Source: Halichondria panicea (Eukaryota > Porifera > Demospongiae > Suberitida > Halichondriidae). From it: a stretch of 64,000 nt of DNA. The stretch is from the NCBI RefSeq assembly GCF_963675165.1, contig NC_087382.1, forward strand, positions 496,001 to 560,000, written 5' to 3'. A program made the translations under genes and the position numbers. This document shows, piece by piece, positions 20,101-31,227 of this stretch (the stretch's first letter is position 1; the number at the start of each line of letters is the position of its first letter). Under the pieces are notes generated by a model. It saw nothing but the letters and a program-made list of their open reading frames with translations. It ran no database searches and was not told the DNA's origin.

Positions 20101-23100
20101 GTATGTGTTTAGATCCTCTGCAGTATTGCAGTTTGCTTTGTGTAATGGGGTATTCTTATCTATACATGTACTGTGGTATTGTATGTGTTGGTAAGTGGTT
20201 GACTTTTGCCTGTATTACGCAAATGCAGTGTGTACTAATGGAACGAGTGCTGCGCTGTGCTAATGCCTCTCGCCATGTTTTGCTTTTGCTCAAAAACTAT
20301 AGTTGTATCTCACCTTGGATCGATACAACTATATAGCTAACAGTCTCATAAACTATTAAAAACAAAACAAAAAGCTTTTCCGTATAGCTTGTAGCCAGTG
20401 CAAGCTTCTATAGCTCTTTGTACTGACCATGTCCAAGCAGTGAGCCCCACCTATATTCCAGCCTTCCCGAGCCCCATGCAGTCCTGCCCTTGTCAACATG
20501 TGTCTAGCTTCTTTTAGCTGTGTATAGATCTACTATAAAATCAGTGCGCCCTCAAGGCAAGGGAGTTTATGAGGAATGCGGGAGTTTATGGTAGTTAAAT
20601 CCCACCCAGTTGCTATGCAAGACCCCAAGTGGGGTATATAGAATATGTTATTACTGAATTGAATTCCACACAGTCATTATTAGGAGCTTAATGAAACAGA
20701 AGCCTATCTGATGGCTTGATGAATAATCTTCAATACACATGTATATGGTCTGTAGCCAAAGTGTAGGCCTATATGACAATTATATTATACATTATTCTAT
20801 AACCATAGCATTTATTGTCGTGTTTTGTGGCTTACCAGGACCTCAAGAAAAAGAAGTAAATTTGATTCTGCCAGGATCTGGATTCTCTCACTCGTGGGGA
20901 TGAGCGCGCATGCGCATTGCATCCACATTGCATCCACAGTAATACACAAATATATATAAATAAGGGGTGTGTATGCAAAGGGATCAAATTCACAAATGGT
21001 TGCTTTAACAGCTCTTTTCTGACTCTTGTAGCTAACAAAAAGCTAGCGCTTTAGTGCAAGGCTAACTCATGTGTTGAATAGAAAGTTTGTGCAGACGGAT
21101 GATACTATGAAAGATTCTGAAGAGACTTCACCAGCCGTCAATGTGAGTCAAAGTAGCCATAACTCGAGAAAGCTTTAGTTTGCTAATCCACGAATCAAAA
21201 TCCTACAACGTCCTACACTGAATTGTTCATCCATCCTACCCCATGCATCCTTCTTCGTCCTACACTGGATTGTTCAGCCATCCTACCTTATCGCACCCTT
21301 ATCATACATCCTACCCTGTAGCAATATATGAGATGATGTGGAGAGCACTCACCCCACTGATTGTTCATCCATCCTACCTTCTGCTCCCCCGTCCTACCAC
21401 AACCTTCTTTGTTCAACACTGGATTGTTAATACTGGATTGCATGTTCAGCCATCCTACCTTATCGTACCCTATCATATATACATCCTACCACGTCCTACA
21501 AAGAATTAGAAAATCGCTAGAAGTCTGTTAGTTTTCGTCGCATATTGCAACCGTTGAGCAGTTACAGCTGGAATACACACACACACACACACTCTTATGC
21601 GGCTACGCCTCGGGGCATAATAATTGTGACACATGTACACTTCATATATATACACGTACACTCAGTATTGACATGCTCTTCCACTCCAGGTGTTTCCAGG
21701 AGATCTCCTTGCCCCCACGTATAGCAACTCCAGCGACCTTGACCACCTCCTAGCTCGCTCAGAGTTTGAGCGTCGAGGTCCCTACACGGCTCTCCTTGAG
21801 AGGAATCTGGCGGGTGGACGTGAGCACCCTCTGTTTGGTCTGGTGAGGGAGTGTCTGACCAATACCCCAGAGAGAAGACCGACCACGGTTGAGCTCCTCT
21901 CGTCTCTGGAGGAGGTGGGGAGGGAGATGGACGGAGGACTGCTCCAGCTGGACATTGCACGAGTGAAGACTGCCAGGACCCTCAGGGCAAAGGAGAAGAG
22001 GATAGAGGCTCTACAGGTGAGTCCAGTCCAGTGAGCTAGTGGGTGCAAGGGTCTGACACTGCGTGCTGTACTCTGTTCTCAGAGAGAGGTGGTTGAGAAG
22101 GACAGGATACTGGAGAGGAAAGATGAGCAATTAACTGAGAAAGATGCACTTTTAGTGGAAAAAGACAATCAACTTGAACAACAAAGATACCAGAAAGATG
22201 CACAAGTAGATACTCAGCTTGCTAGACAGCAACAGGTGACTGGTCAGCAGAACATTTACTGTATACAAGTTAACCATACATGTAGCCTCGATTCCAGACC
22301 GCACTGAGGCCTTGTGAAGGAGGCTACCATACATGTTGATTATCTTTATTCACTTCACACAGATATTGAATAATGTCTGTGCCACCAAAGATGGCATGAT
22401 TGCTAACAAGGACAGACAACTCAGTGAACAAGAGTCAAGGATCATTGATCTCATTTCCCAGAGAGAGGCTGCTCTAGTTGAGAGGGACGCTCTCTTACAG
22501 GTATTATAGTAGTCACCAAATGCACACACTCTTATACTCTAGTAATGTACATGAGTGTAGAATTGTCCATTGCTACAATAATAATATTCAAATCTGTGTT
22601 TTGATTTACCAACGTTCCCCTGCACAGGCACACAGGGAACAGATTGAGCACAAAGATGCTGAGCTGGTCAGGAGAGACGCCATCATTCAACAGCAGAGAC
22701 AGGTGAGATAAAATGAACCAGTAAGCTTTGATCGGTTATATCATAGATAGTAGAGTGGAAACATCACAGGTGACCAATGTATTGCCTTGGAGAATTCCAC
22801 TATGCGTGTTGCATTCCGCAAGTGTTGATTGCGATTGATTGCGAGCCAGATGCAAAGACAATAGAGAATAAAGTGAAGAAAACTGCAGTAAGCACTGGCA
22901 AAGCTAGTCTGTATGTACATTATCCATATAGTAAATGTATGGTTTACATCATGTACCTAATTTATTTGATCATCAGAGGTCCATGTAGCACTGTTTTACA
23001 TGTATTTAGCTGGGAAAATTGAAGGTATGAAACTTTGTGGGGGATATCTTGAGCTAGGAAGTAGTCATGATTGCTTGAGAGTGATCACAGTGTAGAGGGA

Positions 23101-25869
23101 GCATTGAAATATGCCTTAGGCATAGCCAAGTTGAGCATTGTGCTGTTTATTGTTGGATATTAACATAGAAGTGTGAAAAAAAGAATTCAAAAGTACATTT
23201 GTTTGCGGGGGAGTTGCTGGTTAACAATAGATTGTACATCACTATTGTTTAGGTCTACATATTTACATATTGCCTAATGATCCCGATGTGCCTTATAGCT
23301 AACCTGTATAGTTTTTGAAATATGCTAATTCAAACTTACCCGTAAATTGGGTACTCAGAACATTAGTTCTAAGGATCTGCCAATTAGACCCTTTGGAAAA
23401 GTTTGGCATGCCAATGACAGGGGGAAGGGACACATGATAACCCCACTTATTCATTACGATTGGTCAATTCTTTTGCAAAAGCTGTGTAGTGACCTGATGA
23501 CGGATACGTACACCACTATACCTAAACGTCAGACTTATGTTTTGTGTTTGTAAACATAATCATTTCTCCATGCATCCTTTGTGATTGTGTGAATCATAAT
23601 GTTAAAAATAAGTATGCATCTATATGAACTGTGCCTAGTACTATATACATTTAGTGCTGATCACATGATCTCCAGCCAATCAGCTTATCTGAAAGCAGTC
23701 AGGTGACCATGGATTAAATAACTTAATCCACACTTAAGTGTGCTCTAAGTTGGTTAAGTGTGCTTTAAGTTGGTTTGTTAATGCACACTTTTTATCAAAC
23801 AACCATAATACAAGCAGATTGAATCTGAATGTCATCATAATTATAATAATAATACAAGCACAAGCAGATTGAATACGTACACAAGCAAAGCTGAAAAGTA
23901 TTAGAAAGTTGAATGTTATTGTTTCGACTTGTTTCATGTGTACCAAATTGCTGACTTGATCATAGCATCGTTTTTTCGTCTGAAGAAATAGGCCCAGCTT
24001 GCTTCGAAGATGTACATACCTGTACCTAATTAAGCCAGATCCATATAATCGTTTCATCAAAGGTGCTTCGAATATCATAGCTTTCCAAAAGAGCAAACCA
24101 GATACTCATTGCCATATAGTTTGCGCACAAAGTTTCCCATCCAGTAAGCCAGATCAGCTGGAGGCATATCCAGTAGTATAGTGGGATCGGGACTGTTGGT
24201 CAGCAGGAGAAATAAGTCGAGAACATGCCCAGTCAGTCCAGATAGCTTTAGATAGTATCTCCTTCTCCATTGCATCAGTTACTGGATCTACAAACCTACT
24301 AAAACTTGCTATTACGTCTAGCTAGCTAGCTAGCCACCAGCAACTGATTTAAAATGTAGCTAGATTTAGCTGCCACGAGGCTAGAGCTCACGTGACATAG
24401 CTGCCACGAGGCTAGAGCTCACGTGACAGCACTAAATCCTTTAGAACACACCTAGCCAAGTCACGTGTTTTAATCTGGTGCACTCGGATGGCCTCTCGGT
24501 TACGTAATGCTCTCGGCTGCGCCTCGAGCACCACGTTAACCTCGAGGCCATCCTCGGCACGCAGATTAAAACACTTAATCTTGGCTAGGTGTGTTCTAAA
24601 TAATACATAGACTCTTGTGGGTGCATGCCTTCAATGTTCTTTGAAGGTTTGTTGAGGACATGTAATTTTTCAATGCAACACTCAGAGAAAAGTCTCATTC
24701 TGATGTAAGAACAACAAACAAACAAAGAAACTAGTTAAGATCTATGTATGTAGCTATGTTAGCTATGTATGTAGCTACTATCCGGCCAGAGAAGCTATAA
24801 CTAGCTGTTCACTCTCTTTTGGCCCCAATTAAATTAACTTCCTGTCTATTTCCGGTGCGACACGCATGGGCCGCGTGAAATCCCTGTGTTTCCAATCCCT
24901 TCCCTCTACTGTCTATGGTTATATTCTTAAGACACTATCCTATAATTACGCTCATTCATTATTCAGGGTCCCCCTTCCAGAGAGTTGCTCACTCTGAAAT
25001 GGAGAAGAGGAAAAGACATGCCAATCAAGATGAGTGGCTCGATACAGAGTGTTGTTATCGGTGACACGGTGTATGTTGGTGGAGGGCTTGCAGTCAATGA
25101 TCATGATATGTGTACAGTGATGAAGCTCGAGCAAGATCAATGGACCAAACTACCAGAGTACACTTCCTATTGGTTCGCTATGACATCACTCGCTAATCGA
25201 CTAGTGCTGGTGGGAGGACGTGATCCAAAATCCTGCAATCAACTTTCTATCTTTGAGTCAGGGGAATGGGCTTATCCGTACCCACCAATGAACATTGCTC
25301 GTTCTTCCTCAACAGCTGTCTCCTTCAACAACCACATCATTGTAGCTGGTGGGCGTGATGATAAAGACAAGCGTATCTCCTCTGTGGAGGTGTTGGATGT
25401 GGCATCAAGAAGATGGTACATAGCTCAGTCACTACCTCACCCACGATCAACACTGAAATCAACTCTCATAGGAAACACCCTCTACCTAATGGGAGGGAGC
25501 GATTACACTGAAAGGGCAACCAAGACAGTGCACCACGTCGACCTCAATGAACTGATTGCAAAGACCCTTTCCAACTTGGACACATCCACTCTCTGGCAGA
25601 CCTTACAAGAAGTACCACTCAAGTTCTCAGCTCCTCTCAGTATTGGGAGATCACGATTAGCTGTTGGTGGACGGGACGGCCGAGGCAGCCCAAGTTCATC
25701 GATCCACCTCTACCATCCTGACACCAGGAGGTGGGTGAAAGTGGGAGACCTGCCTACTGCACGATACAACTGCACATGCTCAGTACTTCCTAGTGGAGAG
25801 GTCATTGTAGCCGGAGGACACGCAAACACTGATTACATTGAAACTGTGAACTTTTTGTCAATAAGTTAA
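19323..25869 (+). CDS. Array gene 4: N-terminal kinase - coiled coil - kelch
   Basis: Seven exons, all phase 0: 19323-19445, 19531-20100, 21690-22016, 22083-22235, 22363-22500, 22628-22702 and 24967-25869. The protein is 762 residues: kinase about 25-320, coiled coil about 320-462, kelch 463-762. Catalytic landmarks are GTGSYGSV 32-39, Lys52, HRDLTAKN 151-158, DFG 171-173 and MPPEA near 199-203. It has no Death domain; the first 24 residues are a short acidic lead. The kinase is TKL-like by motifs but distinct from the Death-gene kinase: it is split over three exons and carries an extra segment (FERRGPYTALLERNLAGGRE) late in the C-lobe. Introns 2 and 6 are swollen with repeats. Gene 5 is its sister. 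Confidence 0.82.
20830..21620 (-). mobile_element. Repeat element with GAGGCGTAGCCGC end
   Basis: This sequence returns in reverse orientation at 41950-42480 (shared AACTGCTCAACGGTTGCAAT, GCAAGGCTAACTCATGTGTT and others) and in part at 43020-43140, 45180-45390 and 46690-47050. One end reads CCTCGGGGCATAATAATT beside a CA microsatellite. No coding core was found. It lies in intron 2 of gene 4. Confidence 0.5.
21190..21505 (+). repeat. Degenerate minisatellite in gene 4 intron 2
   Basis: Imperfect units built on CATCCTACC with CGTCCTACACTGGATTGTT spacers, more than ten occurrences. Its counterpart at 41950-42480 has no such array, so the tandem expanded after insertion. Confidence 0.6.
21690..22016 (+). 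CDS. Gene 4 exon 3: kinase C-lobe end and start of coiled coil
   Basis: Starts VFPGDLLAPTYSNSSDLDHL and continues with the arginine-rich insert, then LVRECLTNTPERRPTTVELL, the usual last kinase helices with the conserved Arg. It ends ARTLRAKEKRIEALQ, the first coiled-coil heptads. The last 18 bases are the source of the gene 3 microexon. Confidence 0.85.
22083..22702 (+). CDS. Gene 4 exons 4-6: coiled-coil block
   Basis: Exons 22083-22235, 22363-22500 and 22628-22702 encode REVVEKDRILERKDEQLTEK, IANKDRQLSEQESRIIDL and AHREQIEHKDAELVRRDA. Exon 5 is 9 bases shorter than in genes 3 and 5, changing the length but not the frame. Confidence 0.8.
23654..24612 (+). mobile_element. Repeat element, 0.95 kb, second copy at 48141-49070
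   Basis: Both copies start AGTGCTGATCACATGATCTC and run to the right arm of an internal hairpin. The - strand has a frame with MPPADLAYWMGNFVRKLYG, vaguely like the N-terminal part of tyrosine-recombinase-type (Crypton/DUF3504) proteins; this is weak. It lies in the last intron of gene 4. Confidence 0.5.
24440..24600 (+). mobile_element. Foldback MITE inside the 0.95-kb repeat
   Basis: Arms TTTAGAACACACCTAGCCAA and its complement at 24581-24600, with a CpG-rich centre. The same hairpin is at about 48895-49056. Upstream, a 31-base unit GCTGCCACGAGGCTAGAGCT... is tandemly doubled at 24370-24428 here but single in the other copy. Confidence 0.6.
24967..25869 (+). CDS. Gene 4 exon 7: six-bladed kelch propeller
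   Basis: 300 residues. It is the most diverged complete kelch exon in the loops: blade 1 LAVNDHDMC, blade 2 shortened to DPKSCNQL, blade 3 DDKDKRISS, blade 4 SDYTERATK, blade 5 RDGRGSPSSS. It resembles gene 1 in blades 4-6 (NTDYIETVNFLSIS against NADYIQTVNFLSIS), so genes 1 and 4 form one kelch subtype. Confidence 0.85.
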   Translation, partial: GPPSRELLTLKWRRGKDMPIKMSGSIQSVVIGDTVYVGGGLAVNDHDMCTVMKLEQDQWTKLPEYTSYWFAMTSLANRLVLVGGRDPKSCNQLSIFESGEWAYPYPPMNIARSSSTAVSFNNHIIVAGGRDDKDKRISSVEVLDVASRRWYIAQSLPHPRSTLKSTLIGNTLYLMGGSDYTERATKTVHHVDLNELIAKTLSNLDTSTLWQTLQEVPLKFSAPLSIGRSRLAVGGRDGRGSPSSSIHLYHPDTRRWVKVGDLPTARYNCTCSVLPSGEVIVAGGHANTDYIETVNFLSIS

Positions 25870-26347
25870 TTGGTTAGATTATATTATAGTTCCGCCTTAA
25901 ATTATTATGATAACATTGCCAAAATACCGGTATATAAATTATATATATATATAATTCGTGGTATATATAATTATACCCAAAATAGTCAAGAATTATGGCA
26001 TGAACATATAACTACATCGACAAAATATAATTCCTACAATGGGGTGTTTAAACGAGATGGGCGTTTAATCAAGTAAATACGGTATACATACGTATATGAA
26101 TAACAATTGACAATCGTGATATGTTGCAACAGAATTTCATTGTTTGTTAGGATTGTGTAGTTAATCAAATTGTACAAAATAATCAATGGCACGAGTTCGT
26201 ACAAATATTACATTATGAGAATATAGACCACAAAAACAGACAAAATGTGCGACAGTCTCAAAACAAGTTCAGGTCCTTGGTTGGGGACTTTTATGCTTGC
26301 AGAGCGGAAGCTGAGGACTCGACAGTTGCCTTGTCTCTGTGTGGCAG

Positions 26348-26358
26348 GGGAGTGTGTG

Positions 26359-26400
<42 letters not shown>
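26348..26400 (+). repeat. (GT)n microsatellite
   Basis: A long GT run, broken once by GC, in the spacer after gene 4. Confidence 0.85.
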
Positions 26401-26403
<3 letters not shown>

Positions 26404-26959
26404 GAGGAGTGAGGGGGCATGTGTGTGCAGAGAGAGGAGGGTAACTACGTCTATTTGTGTTGAGTTTGACCTTCTATTAATTTTGTCATACTTCACTGAA
26501 ATTCAAAGTTTCATATGGATTCCTTCTTAAAAGCACTTCTACTATATGCTGTAGAGCTGGTAAGCTCCAACTAGTTAAAAGTTAGCATTTTCCATGTAGA
26601 AATCCCGGCATACTTGTCCACCACATAAAGCATAAATGAAGCCATAATCGACCACATAACTTCCGGGGCCAAAATCAGACTTTAATGCCCAATAATATTT
26701 ATGACCATGAATTAGAGAAATGGAAGGAATACATATAACCAAAACCTCTTAATGGTGCTTCTGCCCAATGTTTGAAGTACACCTATCCCACAGGAGCAGC
26801 CATTCCCCTAAAGACAGATCACAATAGATAAAAGCCACTCACAATTCAAGTTCCCTAACTTGAGCCAGGAGATGGTCCATTTCCAGAGACAATTCACTCC
26901 TGAAAGCTGGAGAAAAATTATAGACAGTGAGATACAACATGTACCAACACCACTGTGAC

Positions 26960-28180
26960 TGACTATAGGATTGCTATAACACGCCCACACACTGGTCGGT
27001 GGTTGGCTCTAGACCAAAATAACCATCAGTACTACATACACGTAAACAGAGGCAAATTTGTGTATTGTATGTATAACACGGGCACGAGGGATTGTATGGT
27101 GTATATTGTACTGAAGCACGAGGGCTGAGTGCAATATACACTAGCATCCCGAGTGCATGTGTTTAGTTTATATCCCTAGCAACACAAAATACACCACAGC
27201 TTCTACACAAATTACTAGTCCCAGCTACTTGCATCTCCACTCAAAGATACCATCTGACCATTCAAGGTTGCTGTCGATCATTGGCATGACGAGGCTTGAC
27301 TCACAAAACGTTGGGCTCCTCGCTCGATGCTAGACAAGAGTAAAGCAACCCCACCCCCCACAACGCTGCAAAACAGCCCTAACCCCAAAGGCAAAGCTGC
27401 AGAGCAACTCAAGCAGCCCCACTTCAAACTCTGCTGCAAAAAAGCCACTCCCCAACTGTGACGATGCCTCTAACCAGTGACCGTGTCCTAGGACTATGTT
27501 CAAGCAGACAGAAAAAAATGGACAAACCTAGATATGATTATTTATACTGTAAGCCTGTGCTACGCGGCATTTAATTTTTTGTAAAAATGCCATGCATATC
27601 ATTAAATCCCTCAAGGCTTTGTGGCCAGTGTATAGAATATGAGATTCAGTGCATTATGCTGCATATTGCACATAGCAACAGCATAGCAACGGGATATAAA
27701 ATATTTGTATGGTATTAATTGAGGATTGCCATCACTTCCAAAATTCTGGCAAATCTACTGCTATAAATACAGGCCAATGCAATGTACACAGGATTTGGGG
27801 GAAATAAAGCATGCTTCTGAAAAGTAACCAGACATTTTGCTAAAAAACTGTTATTTCAATACCCTGTTACCATATAGCTAGAAATTTCTGCGGCCAAAAA
27901 CTTCTGCGAATTCTGCAAATGAATGAGCAAACGCATGCAGTCCTCAAATGCTTATTAACCACGCCTAATTTAACAGTTGAAAATTTAATTCGCAGAAATA
28001 TTATCCGCAGACTGAAGGTATTTTTACAGCTATTCCCAGGCCGCAGAAATTTCTAGCTATACGGTAGTACGTATAGACACTCAATCAATACAACTAGTAG
28101 CTAGAGCAAATTTTAGGAGGGTAGGAATTGGAGCTAGAGGAGGGGATATCCCCCTTCCCCCCCACCCCTCTACCAAATAG
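26960..28180. other. Spacer between genes 4 and 5
   Basis: No gene seen. An imperfect inverted repeat GTGTATATTGTAC / GTGCAATATACAC lies at about 27099-27145, and a MITE at 27870-28064. Sequence around 26830-27010 is repeated at 28185-28385, a local direct duplication carrying one convergent-gene exon. Confidence 0.4.
27870..28064 (+). mobile_element. TA-flanked MITE, family CCRTATAGCTAGAAATTTC
   Basis: Arms CCATATAGCTAGAAATTTCT and its near complement ending CTATACGG, flanked by TA. It shares only the outer CCRTATAGC with the 10636 family. Confidence 0.65.
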
Positions 28181-29490
28181 ATAAAGTCACTCACAATTCA
28201 AGTTCCCTCACTTGAGCCAGGAGATGGTACAGTTCCAGAGACAATTCACTCCTGAAGATGGAGGATATAGACAGTGAGTACATGTACCAACACCACTGTG
28301 TCTGACTATAGGATTGCTATAACACGCCCACACACTGGTCGGTGGTGTTTGGTACTAACCACCTCTAGACCAAAATAACCACCTCTTAGGCCTAGTTACT
28401 ACACACACGCAAACAGAGGCATATGTGTGTGTTGAATTGAGATTGAGAGGATTGAAGATAACCATCACTTCCAACATTCTGGAACATCCACTGCTACAAT
28501 ACAAGCCAATGCAATGTCTACAGAACCATCTAGAGTTTAGGAAGTAACAGAAGGAGTGTGTTATTAGGTGCTATTGGTTGATAAGTACCACTCACTGATG
28601 AGCTTAGGTCCAGCTCCTGTCTCTTGTTACTCTGTGTTTAGCAATCAGCTCTAGCAGTAGTATCTATCCTACAGCAGCTAGGTCTCCAAACTGATTTATG
28701 TTGTGTCCTCTAACAATGCTGTCAAAAGTGAAGGTAAGCTCAGTAGCTGCAAAAGAGCCATTGAGCACAAGTTCTGCATTTCACTTGTTTTCTAAATGAC
28801 GGACACTAAAAGCTTTCTTATTAGGCACTCTTCAATTATAAGCGTTCATCGTTCCTGTGGGAATATAGGCACCTCCGCTTAATAACACACGTCTACGTGT
28901 ATACAAGTCAACAAAGCTCTCAGAAAGAGACCTACAATGTATATAGTTGTCTGACATGCTATCACTCACTTTTCCAGCATAAGTTTCTTATTGTCTATAA
29001 TGATCTGATCCACTCCGGGTGTGTTGCTACCGCTGGTTGCTAGGTGGAGGTCCGCTAGTAAGCCTTCCTCGTTGGGGTCAAAGTCCACCTCACCTGGTTG
29101 GTACAAATCCTCAGGTCTGGTAGGGAGGGAAATACATGAACAGTAATAGTGTACGTGAATTCTGGCTAAAGCAATAATATTATTATAACTCTACAAACAC
29201 AAACACATCTTCAAAAGTATACATGTAGCAAAGGCAATGGCTATAATAGTTTCAAGCAACTTCACCATAACACAAGCACTGGCAAAGGTCAAATACTCGT
29301 GTCATTAGAGGCCATGACAGTGCTTGTAATACATGCACTCACGCGCTCTTTAACATCATAACAATTTCAAACACATTTCTACTATTCCGGACCATCCAAA
29401 CAAATCAAAGCGCCCCATACAGCCCCATACATACAGTGTACATGTTGGCAGTACATATATCCTGATTGGCCAAGAACTCGATCTCCTCAG

Positions 29491-29555
29491 CAATGGTCTC
29501 TCTCCATGGTCCTGGCTATGTCACTGTGGTCCACTATAGGACTAGACAAAGCTTC
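29491..29555 (-). pseudogene. Reversed Death-domain fragment (before gene 5)
   Basis: The - strand reads EALSSPIVDHSDIARTMERD in outline, as before gene 4, about 120 bases from the Maf-type site of gene 5. Confidence 0.5.
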
Positions 29556-29675
29556 CTCCAAATACAGGTAATAGTTTGACCACTTTCTCCATGCTTCAAA
29601 AGAGACAGACTACACTTTCTTGACTGTTCTGGAATTAACTCTGGTCTTGACTCTAGTTCTCAAAAGCACGTTGTT

Positions 29676-29744
29676 TGCTGATTCAGCAATATTTTTGCAA
29701 CAAGCGATTCATACAAAAGGGGGCGTATCTTGTAGCTGTACAAA
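29676..29744 (+). promoter_or_regulatory. Gene 5 promoter block
   Basis: TGCTGATTCAGCA at 29676-29688 and GGGCGTATCTTGTAG at 29721-29735, only nine bases before the ATG at 29745. The order and spacing match gene 4. Confidence 0.5.
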
Positions 29745-31227
29745 ATGGCTGCAATGTTTTCTCTTCAAGATGACGCCAACTTGAGGGAGTTTGTGCTGGA
29801 GAATGTGGAGCACTTTGGAGATGAGAGAGTTCTAGGAACTGGCTCTTATGGCTCTGTTCAAGAGGTCAGTCACTGCATGCTCTGTTTCTGTGCACTGTCT
29901 CTAGTGTATCTGCTAGCTATTCAAGTGTGACTGCCTCCATGCACAGGTGATGATCAATGGTGAGGTGTATGCAGCCAAGAAGATCCACGAGGTTCTCCTG
30001 GAGACGGACGAGCGTGGTGGAGTGGCCAACATAGCTGGGAACTACCACCGAGAGTGTCGACTCATGGCTCGCATCCGTCACCCCAACATCACCCAGTTCA
30101 TTGGGCTGTGTTTCGTGACTGGCTCTCGACTGCCCCTCCTGGTCATGGAGAGGCTGGACTCAAGTCTGGACGATCTCCTAGAGTCCACCCCCAACATCCC
30201 CCTCTCTGTCTCCCAGTACATTCTGGTCTGTGTGGCTCGAGGGCTGCTCCACCTGCATCGTGAGTCCGTGGTCCATCGTGACCTCACTGCCAGGAACGTC
30301 CTGCTGACAGCATCTCTGAGAGCCAAGATCACTGACTTTGGTAACTCTCGTATCGTGAATCTGGAGCCTGGTCGACTGGCCAGGACTCTGACGAGGTTTC
30401 CTGGGACACTGGTGTACATGCCACCCGAGGCCCTCTCTGACAGAGGCCACAGTGTGTACGGACCCAGTCTGGACGTCTTCTCTTTCGGAGTGCTGCAATT
30501 ATTTGCACTCACACAAGTATGTTATTCGTTGGTAAATTCCTATAATTATTGATGACCTTCACTCCTAATGACATATTTATACACTTAATCAGTACTGTGG
30601 TATATATGTAGATTCCTCTAAAATGGTTGACCTTTTACCTGCAGCAAATGCATTGTGTACCAGAGGAGATAACGATAGGCGCGGTGCAGCTCAGGCAATT
30701 AGCCTTTGATTGAGCAATAATTATCCGCCCACGCCGTATGTTTTTGCTGAGAGTAATCAAAGGCTAATTACTTGAGCTGCACCGCGCCTGTCGTTACCTC
30801 CTCTGATTGTGTACTAATGGAATGATTGTGACACATGTACACTTCATACATACGTAAATGCAATCATGACACTCAGTATTGACATGCTCTTCCACTCCAG
30901 GTGTTTCCAGGAGATCTCCTTGTCCCCACGTACAGCGACCCCAACAACCCAGACCACCTCCTGGCTCGCTCAGAGTTTGAGCGTCGAGGTCCCTACACGG
31001 CTCTTCTTGAGAGGAGTCTGGCGGGTGGACGTGAGCACCCTCTGTTTGGTCTGGTGAGGGAGTGTTTGACCAACACCCCAGAGAGAAGACCGACCACCGC
31101 TGACCTCCTCTCGTCTCTGGAGGAGGTGGGGAGGGAGATGGACGGAGGACTGTTCCAGCTGGACATTGCACGAGTGAAGACTGCCAGGACCCTCAGGGCA
31201 AAGGAGAAGAGGATAGAGGTTCTACAG
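29745..31227 (+). CDS. Gene 5 exons 1-3: complete kinase domain
   Basis: Glycine loop GTGSYGSVQE ends exon 1. Exon 2 has VYAAKKIHE, HRDLTARNVLL, DFGNSRIV and SLDVFSFGVL; exon 3 has VFPGDLLVPTYSDPNNPDHL and ECLTNTPERRPTTADLL. Compared with gene 4, one Lys changes to Arg in the catalytic loop (TAKN to TARN), which is also common in active kinases. Confidence 0.85.

Larger units (their letters stand above)
26209..29116 (-). pseudogene. Unrecognised convergent gene, 5' exons and relics (unit 4 copy)
   Basis: The upstream part of the convergent gene is best seen here. Exon 28970-29116 reads PEDLYQPGEVDFDPNEEG, later DQIIIDNKKLMLE, with donor GTGAGT. Exon 28195-28251 (SELSLELYHLLAQVRELE) joins it in frame. 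A second copy of that exon is at 26843-26899. A further open block 28596-28631 (SNKRQELDLSSS, donor GTGAGT) does not fit the same phase. A terminal-exon remnant lies at about 26250-26290. The middle exons are missing, so the gene is incomplete. Confidence 0.45.

Noticed and set aside
21190..21505. Repeated units that could suggest a CRISPR-like array
   Set aside because: Units are degenerate, without unique spacers of constant size; this is an animal minisatellite in an intron.
22777..23022. 81-codon frame in the last intron of gene 4, with a GTAAGC donor at about 22889
   Set aside because: No acceptor of quality, no counterpart in genes 3, 5 or 7; kept as intron.
26247..26530. Several frames of Thr-His or Cys-Val repeats
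   Set aside because: Translation of a (GT)n microsatellite in different frames; not protein genes.
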